Shown here in pieces: positions 36,927 through 46,813 of a stretch of DNA of 64,000 nucleotides. This stretch comes from Pelagomonas calceolata. Lineage: Eukaryota > Sar > Pelagophyceae > Pelagomonadales > Pelagomonadaceae. The notes beneath the pieces were generated by a model. The model was given only the letters and a program-made list of their open reading frames with translations. It was not told the origin of the DNA and made no database searches. Location: NCBI GenBank assembly GCA_918797485.1, contig CAKKNE010000003.1, positions 930,001 to 994,000 on the forward strand, read 5' to 3'. Numbering within the stretch: position 1 is the stretch's first letter; every line of letters begins with the position of its first letter. The translations under genes were made by a program, and so were the position numbers.

Positions 36927-39499
36927 TCAGGAGAAGTCCAGCTCCGCCCACGGCTCCTTCGAGTAGCAGTACAGGAACGCCGCCTCCTTGAGCGCGTCCA
37001 GCGACGAGAACTTCTCGAGGTCGTGGACGCAGGCCGACTTGTTTTCGATCTCGCGGTCGTAAGCTTTGGAAGCGGCCGGGAAGTCCGCCTCCTCCAATAG
37101 CGAGGCCGGGTGTCCGGCCGGGACGAAGACGGGCGCGCCGGTGCCGTTGTCCCTATAGAGACCCACCAAGTTCTTGGCGCCGTCGTAGGCCGGATAACCG
37201 AGTGACGTCGTGCCGCGCGCCGGCCGGAAGCGCTTCGCGAGGATGACGCGGACTTTTGGCTCCTCGGCGAGTGACTCGGGCGTCGCCGAAAAGGGCGGCA
37301 GCACGCCGGAGTCCTCGAAACCAGAACCGTCGCCCGTGGGCCCGCCCGTGTAGAGCGACGAGACGCCTCGCTGGACGACGGGCGGTTGTAAGCCGGCGCT
37401 CAACCTGCGTCGAACGACGCCGTCGCGTTACGAGACTCTCTGGCCGCCACGTCGATGGCGTCGAGGCGACGTCTGACAGTCACGTCGACGGCGTGGGGGC
37501 GACGTCTGACAGCCACGTCGACGGCGTCGAGGCGGCGTGGTCTCATGAAGACGCCATCGACGCGACCACGTCACGTTCAAGTTCATCTTCTGCTCCGAGC
37601 CACCGACCCGAGCTCGTCCGCGCCCGGGAACGGCGCGACCACACCTCTCTCGGCAGCATCTAAGGCATCCAGCGTCAAACCGGCCGACGTGCCTGCGCGC
37701 GGCGACGGCGTCGACGTCGTGCCGATGGCGGCGTGGCCTTCGTCCGGTAGCGCCACGAGCAGCGAGCGCCGCGACGGGATCGCGCGCGCGAGCGGCTGCT
37801 TCGCTTCGGCAGCGCGGCGCGGACACGGGCGCTGCGGGCGCCATGAACCAAGACGCGGGACGCGCACGCGCGCGCGACATGGGCGGCTTCGCGACGTGGC
37901 CGGCCGGCGCCTGGAGCGAGACCTTGCGCTTCTTGCGCCCGGCGGCGCCGGGGCCGAGGTGCGGGGCCTGCGCGCGTTGTTGGCGTCGCGTCGACAGCAT
38001 CGCGTGGACTCACGCCATCGACGCGAAGGAAACGCGGGCCACCTCGACGCCACCAACGCGGCAAGCATCCACTCGGACAGGAACGAAGAAAAAAAGAAGG
38101 ACGCCGAAACACGAACCACGTCGCTCTCGTAGCGCCGCTCGAGCTTCGCGATCAAAGCGTTTGGATTAATAAGCTGCTGCATGTCCGGCGCCCACTTCAT
38201 CTGGTCCAGACCCTCCATGACCTGTGTGGAAATCAACCAGTGCGTCGAGTGCGGAACGCGCCGTAAAATTTTGATTTCCACACAGACAAATGACGCTCTC
38301 GATCCAGCCCGCGACGCCGGGAGCATGTGCAAATGAATTGGTAGTCGTCACGGGCGGAGGAGTGCGAGACCGAGCCGGCGAGGTAGGCTGCCTTCTTCTC
38401 TTATTTCTTTTGGATCGCACGTTCACTGCCCTACTAAACACGGGCGCGACATCACAATCGGTCGGCGACTCGTCAATATCAGCCATCACCTCGATCTTGA
38501 ACGACTGGCCCTGGTGGTTCTTCGACACGTCCTCCACTCGAGCTTTTATAGCCAGAGACCCTTTGTAGAGCTTGATGGACGGTTTTTTATCATGAGAATC
38601 CGTCCAGATGCGCAACACGTTTTGATTGGTGACGGGCATGCCGCTCTCGGCATATCTCAACAAACACTTCAGTTGCACGGGCCGGTCCTTGATCTTGGAG
38701 CCCGACCCGTCCTCCAACGACACGTTCAACAGGATGCACTTCTCGCGGCCGCCCTCGTCCTTGTACCAGACCTGCGTTTGTATGAAGCGTCGATGGCGTC
38801 GATGGCGTCTCTCGGTGTCGTCGCGGCGCCGCGTCGATGGCGTCGCGGCGGCGCGTTGACGGTGCCGTCGCGTCGACTGGCGTGCCGCGGCCGCGCCACA
38901 AGGGCGAACGACACGCAACGGCGCCGTTCCCGGGAGACGCTCCAGTGCTCCGCGACGCCATCGACGCGGTCCGAACGGCCCCGAATTCGAAAGAAAAACC
39001 ACCCACGCCATCCTGAGACGGAGCCGAGTCGTTTCAATGAAGTGAAAGACGCCGGAAGACGCGCCGCCGCCGCGTCCTTCATCTTCTTCGTCTCGGCCTC
39101 GTCGTGCTCTAAGATACCTCCTTCGTCTATCACGAGGCGGTAGCGCATCACCCTCAAAGGCTCGGACCAGACTTCGAGCTTACTGCCGTTCTTCATCTTC
39201 GCACTGGCTTTCAGCACGAATCTCCGATTATCCAACTCCATGCTCGACTTCGTGATATGGAGCTTACAAGTGCACATGCCGTTCTTCGTGATCTTTGGAC
39301 TCTTGGAACCTTCCACTTCAAACACGCCCTTGCTGACCTGTTTATCCTTTTCCTCGTAGTACAATTCTAGCGACAGGGGCAGCTCGATGCCTCCGTGGAT
39401 TTCGTGGTCGCCGTCGATGAGCGTGAGTTGCACGGGGAAGAACTCTCCCACAAAAGGGTGGTCCGGCGGCGCCTGGCTGAAGGCGAGGGAGAAGGCCAT
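36927..39499 (-). CDS. Five-exon probable nuclear protein with two related beta domains
   Basis: Proposed exons 39020..39499, 38295..38771, 38120..38221, 37567..37967 and 36927..37404. Every junction keeps phase and gives 645 residues. Exon 1 and exon 2 each encode a similar ~120-residue beta-rich unit: VQLTLIDGDHEIHGGIELPL to SSMELDNRRFVLKASA, and LLNVSLEDGSGSKIKDRPVQ to VSKNHQGQSFKIEVMAD. A basic cluster RSKRNKRRR follows, then an exon-3 helix (APDMQQLINPNALIAKLERR) and GRKKRKV in exon 4; both clusters look like nuclear signals. The C-terminal exon has YDGAKNLVGLYRDNGTGAPV. I cannot name the fold; a transcription regulator is a guess. The 3' end of exon 1 is the least certain. Confidence 0.55.
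37405..37566 (-). repeat. Intron built of short GC-rich direct repeats
   Basis: Fourth intron of the nuclear-protein gene. On the + strand, units of the type ACGTCTGACAGYCACGTCGA plus YGGCGTSGRGGCG are arrayed about three times. Donor GTCGCGTCG, acceptor GACGCAG. Confidence 0.6.
38222..38294 (-). mobile_element. Introner D, short form
   Basis: A 64-bp element with ends CTGTGTGGAAATCAACCAG and TTTTGATTTCCACACAG (38222-38285) carries little interior. On the coding strand GTCAT begins both the donor side (GTCATTTG) and the sequence after the acceptor (GTCATGGA). Splicing at the GT of this partial duplication keeps frame, as in element B. Confidence 0.75.
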
Positions 39500-39687
39500 C
39501 TTATCGGCGGCGCGTGCTGCTCTGATAGCCTTCTAAGGATGTTTAGTTTTTTTGCGTTACGTCGGCGGCGTAATGCAACGCGGCAGCGCGTGTGGTTTCG
39601 GTGCGCTGCGGCGACGCTCTGACAATTCGCTGGTGCTTGCGCAGCGCGTGGCGGAGCAAAATAAGGCAGCGTCGGAGGTCGAGACTT

Positions 39688-39712
39688 GCTAGCGAGGCAT
39701 AGAGACACTAGC
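39688..39712 (-). promoter_or_regulatory. Copy 9 of the dispersed CTAG palindrome (divergent)
   Basis: Reads GCTAGCGAGGCAT then AGAGACACTAGC. It is 190 bp upstream of the five-exon gene. Confidence 0.45.
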
Positions 39713-39948
39713 CAGCAGGTTGAGAGTACAAAGTCGAAACGGCGACTAGACGGGCTTCATCTACCCGCACCGATGGCAAAATACCCGCCCGCGCGCCCGT
39801 TGCCGATGACTTGGCTGCTTCGGGCAGCCCGCGGCGCGGGAATCTGGAATCAAGTTGGAGAATTAAGTCAGTTCCGAGAAGCCGTCCCCTTGACGCCGTC
39901 GACGACGACACGACGACGACGGGAGAAAACGGACACAGGGGGACAGAA

Positions 39949-40350
39949 TCAGGCCGTGAAGTCGTCGGCCGTGAACTTGGCCACCTTCTGCGAGACCACG
40001 CCGCCGCCGGCCTTGAAGTCCGCCCACGCTTTATAATGGGGCAGCGTCTTGTGCACGGCCATGGCGTCGTTATCTTTGTAGATCTCGTAGAAGTGCCACG
40101 TGTTCGCCTGTTCCGAGTCCTTGAGGAGATCGAACCTCAAACAGCCCTCCTCCTCCCTGCTACCGGCCGCGTCCACTTTTAAAGCTTCGAGGAAGGCGGG
40201 CACCCTACTCTCTTCGATCTCGACGGTGACCATGACACCGATCGGCGCGGCGCTCATTTTGGTGAAGGCTCTTCGCTGGACGGCGAGCGGGGCGAAGGCT
40301 CGGGCGCCGGCGAGCAGCGTGCCGGTCCGCACCAGGTTCTTGAGGAGCAT
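39949..40350 (-). CDS. ABM-domain (YgiN-like) protein, probably plastid-targeted
   Basis: 133 residues from ATG 40350. The N-terminus MLLKNLVRTGTLLAGARA then FAPLAVQRRAF is a signal peptide ending at an AFAP motif with basic residues behind it, the secondary-plastid import signature. The mature part is an antibiotic-biosynthesis-monooxygenase ferredoxin-like fold: VMVTVEIEESRVPAFLEALK, GCLRFDLLKDSEQANTWHFY, HKTLPHYKAWAD. ABM proteins are small dimers, some acting as quinol or haem monooxygenases; many have no known substrate. A longer frame begins at ATG 40446 but would place 32 basic residues before the signal peptide, so 40350 is preferred. Confidence 0.8.
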   Translation of the reverse strand: MLLKNLVRTGTLLAGARAFAPLAVQRRAFTKMSAAPIGVMVTVEIEESRVPAFLEALKVDAAGSREEEGCLRFDLLKDSEQANTWHFYEIYKDNDAMAVHKTLPHYKAWADFKAGGGVVSQKVAKFTADDFTA

Positions 40351-40428
40351 CGGGGCCTGCGTTGTTGTGCGAGTTGTGATGCATCGAACGGCGTTGGTTT
40401 TTGATACCGATGTTTGACGGTCGCGGCG

Positions 40429-40674
40429 ATGGCGTGCCGGTGGCATCTGTCTCCGCCTCCACGCCCCGAGGGCGCTTTACTGTGCATCCACAGCTGCGAG
40501 GAGGCTGAGAGCCTGATGCGCGTCCTCGAGCTACGCTTCACGGACGAGGACTTGGCCAAGGCCAAAGAACACGTGGACATGCAGACGACGCGAAGGCCAA
40601 GGGGCAAGCCGTCGCCGCGGCGCGACGCGCTTTTTCCGCGGATGAGAGCTGGCTGGCTGAGAGAGGCTCTCTGA
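40429..40674 (+). CDS. Doubtful ORF of 81 codons
   Basis: From ATG 40429: MACRWHLSPPPRPEGALLCI, then a charged helical stretch EEAESLMRVLELRFTDEDLA. No family recognised. It is divergent from the ABM gene, with only 78 bp between starts, and could be chance. Confidence 0.2.
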   Translation: MACRWHLSPPPRPEGALLCIHSCEEAESLMRVLELRFTDEDLAKAKEHVDMQTTRRPRGKPSPRRDALFPRMRAGWLREAL

Positions 40675-40818
40675 GGGGTTTGCTCAAATGACTGCAGGAC
40701 TCGCCCAGTTGCTCGCGCTGTCGCCTCGGCAGCGCGCGCGAGGGCAAATTGACAACTCGGACGCTGGAGACGTGCAGCGTGGACAACGCTGCGGCTGTGC
40801 TTGACCGAGGCTGCGATT

Positions 40819-40842
40819 GCTAGTGTGTTACAGGCCGCTAGC
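40819..40842 (+). promoter_or_regulatory. Copy 10 of the dispersed CTAG palindrome
   Basis: Reads GCTAGTGTGTTACAG then GCCGCTAGC, identical to copy 4. It is 470 bp upstream of the ABM gene, at the left edge of the gap element. Confidence 0.55.
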
Positions 40843-40870
40843 TAGCTTGTGCGCGGGCTCTAGTACCTCA

Positions 40871-41965
40871 CGGGGTTTTCATGGTCTCTCCCGGGGTTTT
40901 GGGGTTTTACGCAGCCCCTATGGTGCGCACCGCCACAAAAGCTGTTGGGATGACCTCTCGCATGGTCCGGCCTGCCGCTGCAGCAATTTTTTCGTTGGCA
41001 ATTTCGTCGCGGCGCCGGACATAGCCCCAAAATCCAGCAGCCCCCGCACGATCGCGTTTCGCACGATACCCGGCGCTGCGTACGCCCGCGGCGCTTCGGC
41101 GGCGTCCACGCCATGCCCGTCGACGCTTCCGAGCCGCCCACCTTGTTGTGGTGACCGTTTATGCACATGCGCCCGCGCCGCGACGGACGCGAACTAAAGT
41201 TGCCGGGAGAAAGACGGCGGACGGCGCACGAAATTTGGGCGAGAAGGAGCGGGCACTTTTCAATGCCCGCGACCGCTTTACATAGGTCGGAATCTTACCT
41301 ATCCCGTCCCGTGGCACCTTTCAATGCCGCGGGCCGGGCCCTGGAAAGGCCCCACGGCACGGTCCCTCGTGCCGCATGACCGGGTTAGGGACGCGTCAAC
41401 AGGGTTAGACCGGGGGTAGGGTGGGGGTTTGGGTAAACAGCCCGTAGACAGCTCCTTCCTGCTAAAGCCACTAAACGGGTTTTACGTAAAACCCGTTTAG
41501 TAGAATTGATTAATTGGCCATAATTGGCCATAACTTACGTTTTCGCAGCCTAGGAAGCGCTTCGACGGTCGATCCTCGTCCACGACATACCCGTCGCCCA
41601 CGCGGACGGCGGTGGCTACGTCGGGCAGCCGGTTGTCACATTTTCGACATGGTCGCGTCGACGGCGTCGTCGTCCAAGGGATGAAGTCCCGATGTACTTT
41701 CCACCACGGCTTGTCAGGAAGTCGGTAGGGACCCGCGGTACCCGTGGTAGCTCGGCGCGCGCCGGCGGCCGCCGTAGCGGCGCGTAATCTAGTCGACGAG
41801 CATGGTGGCCAGTATTTTAAGGCTGCGGATGCGGCGCGGATCAAAAATAATGTCGTCCGCGGGCTCGGGGCAGCCTGTGGACGTCGTGCGGACCTCCTGC
41901 GGGCAATACCTAGCGAGGACGACCACGTATTCTCCAAAACCCCGGGAGAGACCACGAAAACCCCG
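40871..41965. mobile_element. 1.1-kb segment bounded by 32-bp inverted repeats
   Basis: The sequence at 40871-40902 and the reverse complement of 41934-41965 match at 31 of 32 positions (core CCCCGGGAGAGACCA). Inside are a 30-bp perfect palindrome (41471-41500), paired CCTTTCAATGCC-type words near 41260-41330, and open frames without recognisable domains. No transposase is seen. This could be a non-autonomous DNA element. It accounts for most of the 1.9-kb gap between the ABM and RRM genes; the remainder shows nothing. Confidence 0.45.
41471..41500. repeat. Perfect 30-bp palindrome
   Basis: CTAAACGGGTTTTAC followed directly by GTAAAACCCGTTTAG, a 15-bp perfect inverted repeat with no loop. 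AATTGGCCATAATTGGCCAT, a tandem 10-mer, follows 14 bp later. Confidence 0.85.
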
Positions 41966-42225
41966 GGAGACACTCTAGCCTTGTGCCGCGGCGCCGCGAG
42001 CTCGCGCGACGCTGCTGCCTACGCATTTATCCGACAGCGAGCGATTCGTTATCTGCTCTGCGCTGCGCCAAGGCTAAAGGGCCAGCTCAAAGCGCGCCGC
42101 TAGTGCACCTGACAAAAGAGCTCCCTTGAGCGCACGCGCCTCGCCACCCGAACGCGCCGTCGAGGCGCCGCGGCTACCAAGTGCTCGCCGAGCAGCAACG
42201 CACGTCGCTCGACGACACAACCACC

Positions 42226-43224
42226 ATGATCGCCTTCGAGGACACCGTCGTCGATAGGGAATCGGAGCTCGACTGGGAGACGTTGGTGACGTCGACGACA
42301 GCCGTTGCGAACGAGCCCGCGCCCGTCCCGGGGGCCGTCTCGAGCGGCGTGCCCATCGTCAACGCTATTGGGAGGGGCACGGCGGCCGTCGGCGGCGCGG
42401 CGTGGCAGTCGCAAGTGACGTTCGGCACGCAACAAAGGCCCGTAGATCCAAGAGCTCCAGTCGTGCAAGACGGGCGCGAAGGCAAGTTGTTCCTGGGGGG
42501 CATCACGTGGGCTACCGATGAAGATGCTATTAGGGAGTACTTTGGTAGATTTGGCGAAGTCACTGATGCCGCGGTCATGCGCAATAAAACTACGGGAGTG
42601 TCGCGGGGTTTCGGCTTCGTTACTTTTAGGGATGCGGCGACGGCCGACAGTGTGGTCGCGGGCATCCACACGATTGATGGCAGAAGGGTAGATATCAAAC
42701 CAGCAGTGCCCCAGGGCAACGCGCCGCCGCCCTTGGTAAATACGGCGGACGGCGCGATTGATGGGAGAGGCCCACCAACACTACCGAACCAGCCCCTGCC
42801 TCTACCCGTCGGTGGAGCACCCAAGGCGCCGGGCGCCGAGTATGGTGGGGGAGGTAGGGTCTCGCGGAAGTTCTTCGTCGGCGGCCTGCCCTCGTCTTTG
42901 GGGGATGCGGACTTCCGCGCGCATTTTGAAAGATTCGGTCCTGTCAGTGACGCGGTCGTCATGGTCGACCGGTCGACCCAACGATCTAGAGGTTTTGGCT
43001 TCGTGACGTTCGTGGAGGAATCGAGCGCCAGGGCGTGCGCGGCCACGAGGCATGAATTACATGGCAAGTTCGTCGACTGCAAACAAGCGCAGCCGGGCCC
43101 GAACGAGGGCGGCGCGCAGCCGCCTCCTCTCCCATCCGTGCCGCCCGCCGGTGGTGGATTAGGTGGCCACTACGGGCCGCCCGCGGGCGGCGGGTTCGGG
43201 GCGCCGGCATTCCGGCCGTTCTAG
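42226..43224 (+). CDS. Two-RRM RNA-binding protein (hnRNP A/Musashi/DAZAP type)
   Basis: 332 residues from ATG 42226. RRM1 (~residues 85-160) has RNP2 KLFLGGI and RNP1 RGFGFVTF; RRM2 (~residues 213-290) has RNP2 KFFVGGL and RNP1 RGFGFVTF. The pair, a short Gly/Pro linker and a Gly/Pro-rich C-terminus (PPAGGGLGGHYGPPAGGG) match hnRNP A/B, Musashi and DAZAP1 proteins. These bind single-stranded RNA in splicing, transport or translational control. An upstream non-ATG extension of the frame exists but adds nothing conserved. RNA targets unknown. Confidence 0.9.
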   Translation: MIAFEDTVVDRESELDWETLVTSTTAVANEPAPVPGAVSSGVPIVNAIGRGTAAVGGAAWQSQVTFGTQQRPVDPRAPVVQDGREGKLFLGGITWATDEDAIREYFGRFGEVTDAAVMRNKTTGVSRGFGFVTFRDAATADSVVAGIHTIDGRRVDIKPAVPQGNAPPPLVNTADGAIDGRGPPTLPNQPLPLPVGGAPKAPGAEYGGGGRVSRKFFVGGLPSSLGDADFRAHFERFGPVSDAVVMVDRSTQRSRGFGFVTFVEESSARACAATRHELHGKFVDCKQAQPGPNEGGAQPPPLPSVPPAGGGLGGHYGPPAGGGFGAPAFRPF

Positions 43225-43259
43225 TCTTTTGAGAGCGCGTTTAAGATAGTCTTTAGGAC

Positions 43260-44512
43260 TTAGACGCTCCCCGGCGGCGTTTCTTTGGAGTCGCGCGCTG
43301 CTCGCGCTTTTTGCAGTGCGTCCTCAATTCTCGCGGTGAGCGGGTGCGCGCCACCGAGCACGCGCCGTGCGGTCCGTGCCGTCTCTTCGAGCGTCATCAC
43401 GGCCTCGTGGAGGTCATCGAGGGTGGCGGCGGGGTCTCTGTAGAGCGCGGTCGCGTAAAGCCTCCTCATACCGAGCGCGGACCCATGCGAGTCTCCGAGA
43501 ACGCGCCGCACCGCGGGAATCGTTTTGCGCATAATTACCTTGACTTCTTCGAAGCGCTGTAGACCAATAAGGGACGCAGCGTAGTTGTTGGCCGCCACGA
43601 GGGTATGTTCATGTTCTTCGCCGTTGAGCTTCACCCGCCCGGAGTATACGTCTCGATTCAATCGCAGGGCCTCTTCCTTCCGCCCGAGCATATCATACGT
43701 ATTCGCAATATTGCCCTGCACGACGAGCAAATCTCCTCTTGATGCGCCAACGCGCCGCTTCACAGACAACTCGGCCTCTTTTACGGACAACGCTTCCTCG
43801 TGGTGGTCTACAACGGTTAAACCGTTCCCTAGTACGGTCATTGACTCTCTCCGAATCCAGTCAGTCTCCGGCCTCCCCAAGTACGTCTTCCAGCAGCGCG
43901 CACGCCATCAATGACTTCCACAATTGACTTCCACAATTTGGCCAGTTTCGCCCATTTCGCCCATCGTAGCTCGTACTCTCTATACCTCTCGGCACAGTCC
44001 CGCGCCCTGACCTCGAAAGTTTCACCCCGAACTTCTTTAGCCGCGAGGTCGACGCCGGCGATATAGAACATGCGAAGGATGCGATGATCAGTTAAGGGAC
44101 CCGTGCTCTGAGATGGCGTCATCCATTGGAATGTATTCTTGTCGGCGCCGAGATCGAGTAATAATTGAGCCGTTTCTGGGCGGCCGTGTGTCAAAGACAA
44201 CGATAGAGCGCTTTGAGTCTCGCCGACACTTTCGTGTAAATCAGAGTCTAATACTGGGGGCCGAGTGATGTTGACATCGGCACCCGCCTGGACTAGCATC
44301 CGGATCACGTCTAATCTTCCCGCCATCGCTGCGACCATGAGTGGCGTCTCGCCTTCGTGGTAGTCAGCACCCGACGGAGTCCTCACGGTCCCTCTGCATG
44401 CTGAATTCGGGTCGCCGCCGCCGTCGATCCAGCGTTGGACGCAATCGACGTCTCCATCGTCAATAGCGCTCAGGACCTCGCTCAGGGTCGTGTTTGTCGT
44501 CGTTGTGGCCAT
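43260..44512 (-). CDS. Ankyrin-repeat protein with kinesin-light-chain-type TPR tail, frame interrupted
   Basis: ATG 44512 opens an ankyrin part (GETPLMVAAMAGRLDVIRML then VQAGADVN; ALSLSLTHGRPETAQLLLDL) to about 43890. The TPR part continues in another frame from about 43886 to stop 43260 (NIANTYDMLGRKEEALRLNR; NNYAASLIGLQRFEEVKVIM; LDDLHEAVMTLEETARTARR, VLGGAHPLTARIEDAL). A GT-AG intron of only 31-40 bp (acceptor CTGGAAG) would join them in phase; a real frameshift is the alternative. The break lies at a tandem TGACTTCCACAAT repeat (43912-43936). The tail resembles a large protein family I recall from Aureococcus. Likely a protein-interaction scaffold. Confidence 0.6.
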
Positions 44513-44680
44513 GATCAACTCCCACTGCGAGTCAAGATTAGTCAACCCGTTCTATGCTTCATTGGTCGCGCCGTGCCGCGTCGCCGCCGAGTGTCTCTCG
44601 CGGCCACAAACGTGGCCAAAACGGGTTTTCCCAGGATCAATCGCGTCGTCCTGTACTAGTACGCAGTACAAAAACAACAC

Positions 44681-46588
44681 TTACAAATCAAACGCCACGA
44701 CAACCCCCTCCGCGTCCCCGACGACGAGCACGTCACTAGAAAGCGCGACGGATGCGACGCCAGCTTCGGACGCCTCGACGCTTCGGAGCGGCGCGAGCGT
44801 CGCCGCGTCCAGGAGCCACACCTCGCCGTTGGTCAACCCGACGGCGACCGTTGCTTCGAAGGAGGCGAAGGCCGCTATTTTGGCCGGCGCGCGCCACTCG
44901 GCCGCGTCTGACGTCCAAAAGCGCTTGACGGCTGCCGCGTCGCAGGCCACGACCGCACCGTCCTCGAACACGGCGACGCCGACGGCCCTATTTACTAGAG
45001 CATTTGGTAATACGTCCATCGCCCAGTCTTCGGTCGACCAGCGCCTCAGACTGCCGTCAACCAAACCAGCGACCACATAAGTGGAGGAAGAACCCAGCGC
45101 GCAGATGTCGTGCCGTCTCCACTCTTCCTCGTCGCTCGTCGTCGGACCCGCGTCGAGCGTTCTGACGACGACGCCGTCTTTTACGAGCACGGCGGCCTCG
45201 CACGCTACCTGAACTAAAGCACCATTCAGCACGGTCAGGGCGCGCGCCCAGCCCGACAGCGGCGGCCCCGTCCAGTCCTCACAGCGCACCCGCCGGTCGA
45301 AGCAACCCGCGTAGACATGAACGTCATCCGCCGCGAGCGCCAGCACCGGCGACGCACAATCCCACGGCAGGCGCGTGGGCCGCCCGTCTTTCACGGAAAA
45401 GGCCTCTACGCTTGACTCGAAGGAGGCGCAGACGTCATCACCTAAAATGGAGACGGCGCGTACGCTTCTCGACTGCTCGTCGACGACACGCCACCTACAC
45501 ACCTCATCGACAAAGGCCACGAGGTCCGCCCTTGATGAATAGTCGCCGTCTTCCCGGTTCGCCGCGCCGGCCCACCGATTGGAGCGCCAGAAGACCTGGG
45601 ACCACGCGCCCGGCTTCTTCACTGGTTCCGAAACGGGCTGCCATGTCAAACCGGGCAGGTACTTTTCTGTACGTTTCGTGATGAGGCCGTGGACCGCGTC
45701 GCGCAGGTGGGGGCCGTGCTCGAGGGCGTACGTGCCTTTCGTCAAAATTGACGCCCCGCCGCGCGACGCCGGCCTGTGTGGAAATCAACAAGTGTGTCGG
45801 GTGCAACCGATAATTCTGTCGAGCAATGAGCAACCGGCACCGCCACGCCATCGAGCAGGAGTCGATGGCAAGGCGCCGTGAACTTTTGATTTCCACACAG
45901 CAACAGGCGCCGGATGCAACACGTGCTCCATGCATGTGCCCCCTTCTGGTAGGTGGGGGAACACGGACTCGTCGTACCATCTTCTTGTACTAAAGTGCGT
46001 CTGGTCGGCGTAGCCCCCGTCGAGAGACACGGCGGCCGCGAGGCCCCGTTGCAAACGCTGCGCCCCGTCAAACTCTCGTGGAGAGGCATAGAACCAGTCC
46101 ACGAAGCGCGGCGCGCCGTCGGCGTCTCTGGAAAGAAGCACGTAGTCCACATCCTTTTGTTTGAGTAGCTCGCAGACGTCCTCGACGGGCGGCGCCCTCG
46201 ACAGCGCCAGGTCGTGCTGCGTTATTAACACAACGTCGTCCGCATCGCATTTTAGATTGTCGAAGCCCGCGCGCACGGAGCCCACGAGGTGCCCGAACGT
46301 CGCCTGACGGAGCAATCTGGTAGCGGGCCGCGCGTCGCACAGTGTTTGCAGGTCGTGTAAATAAGTATCGTAGGCCTCCGCCTTCTCTTCATATAGTTGG
46401 CGCCACTTGTCTCCATCTAGCGGCGACAGCGCCTCCGCTTCCCGTTCTGATGGCAACGCGTCGGCAACGACGAGCGTCTCCGCGGCGTCGAGGCACTCCA
46501 GCGACTGGAGCGTCGCGCGGATGGGGTCGAGCGACGGCGTCCAGTCCGCAATAGACGTCGTGACGAGGACCGCGCGGAGCAGCTGCAT
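44681..46588 (-). CDS. Glycosyltransferase-like plus WD-like propeller protein, two exons
   Basis: Exons 45897..46588 and 44681..45773 join in phase across introner E to 594 residues. The N-terminal half starts MQLLRAVLVTTSIADWTPSL and continues with DDVVLITQHDLALSRAPPVE and VDYVLLSRDADGAPRFVDWF, like the nucleotide-sugar domains of small glycosyltransferases. There is no DxD at the usual site, so activity is doubtful. The C-terminal half has about five WD/PQQ-type blades (CASPVLALAADDVHVYAGCF, YVVAGLVDGSLRRWSTEDWA, VASVALSSDVLVVGDAEGVV). Such a fusion is unusual. No signal peptide is clear. Function unknown. Confidence 0.6.
45774..45900 (-). mobile_element. Introner E
   Basis: + strand ends are CTGTGTGGAAATCAACAAG and CTTTTGATTTCCACACAG (45774-45900). 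The phase-consistent donor is GTGGAAATC inside the element and the acceptor is CACACAG, giving intron 45774..45896. Flanking 8-mers do not match, so no target duplication is visible. Confidence 0.75.
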
Positions 46589-46813
46589 CGCTGTGATGCT
46601 GCGGCAGGGCTTTGGGGCCAATGTGCAGCAGTGGTTTGCTGCGACGCGCGTCAGGCTGCACGCAAATGCTTCTTCGATCTATAAAGGAGCTCTTGCGTGC
46701 AACTCGCAGGCGTTTTTAAGAAATCACGCTCCGTGCGCCCGCGCCAGCCATCGAGAGCAGTTTGATGTTGTGCGAGAGGCTTGCGTTGCAAACAGTGTAG
46801 CACTGCTCACACC

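Noticed and set aside
37843-38169. + strand ORF whose start resembles an F-box (WPAGAWSETLRFLRPAA)
   Set aside because: It is antisense to exon 4 of the five-exon gene, lacks any continuation, and runs into intron-like repeats after ~50 codons.
41171-42103. Coding gene inside the inverted-repeat segment
   Set aside because: Several 100-150 codon frames exist on both strands, but none shows a domain or a consistent start; treated as non-coding.
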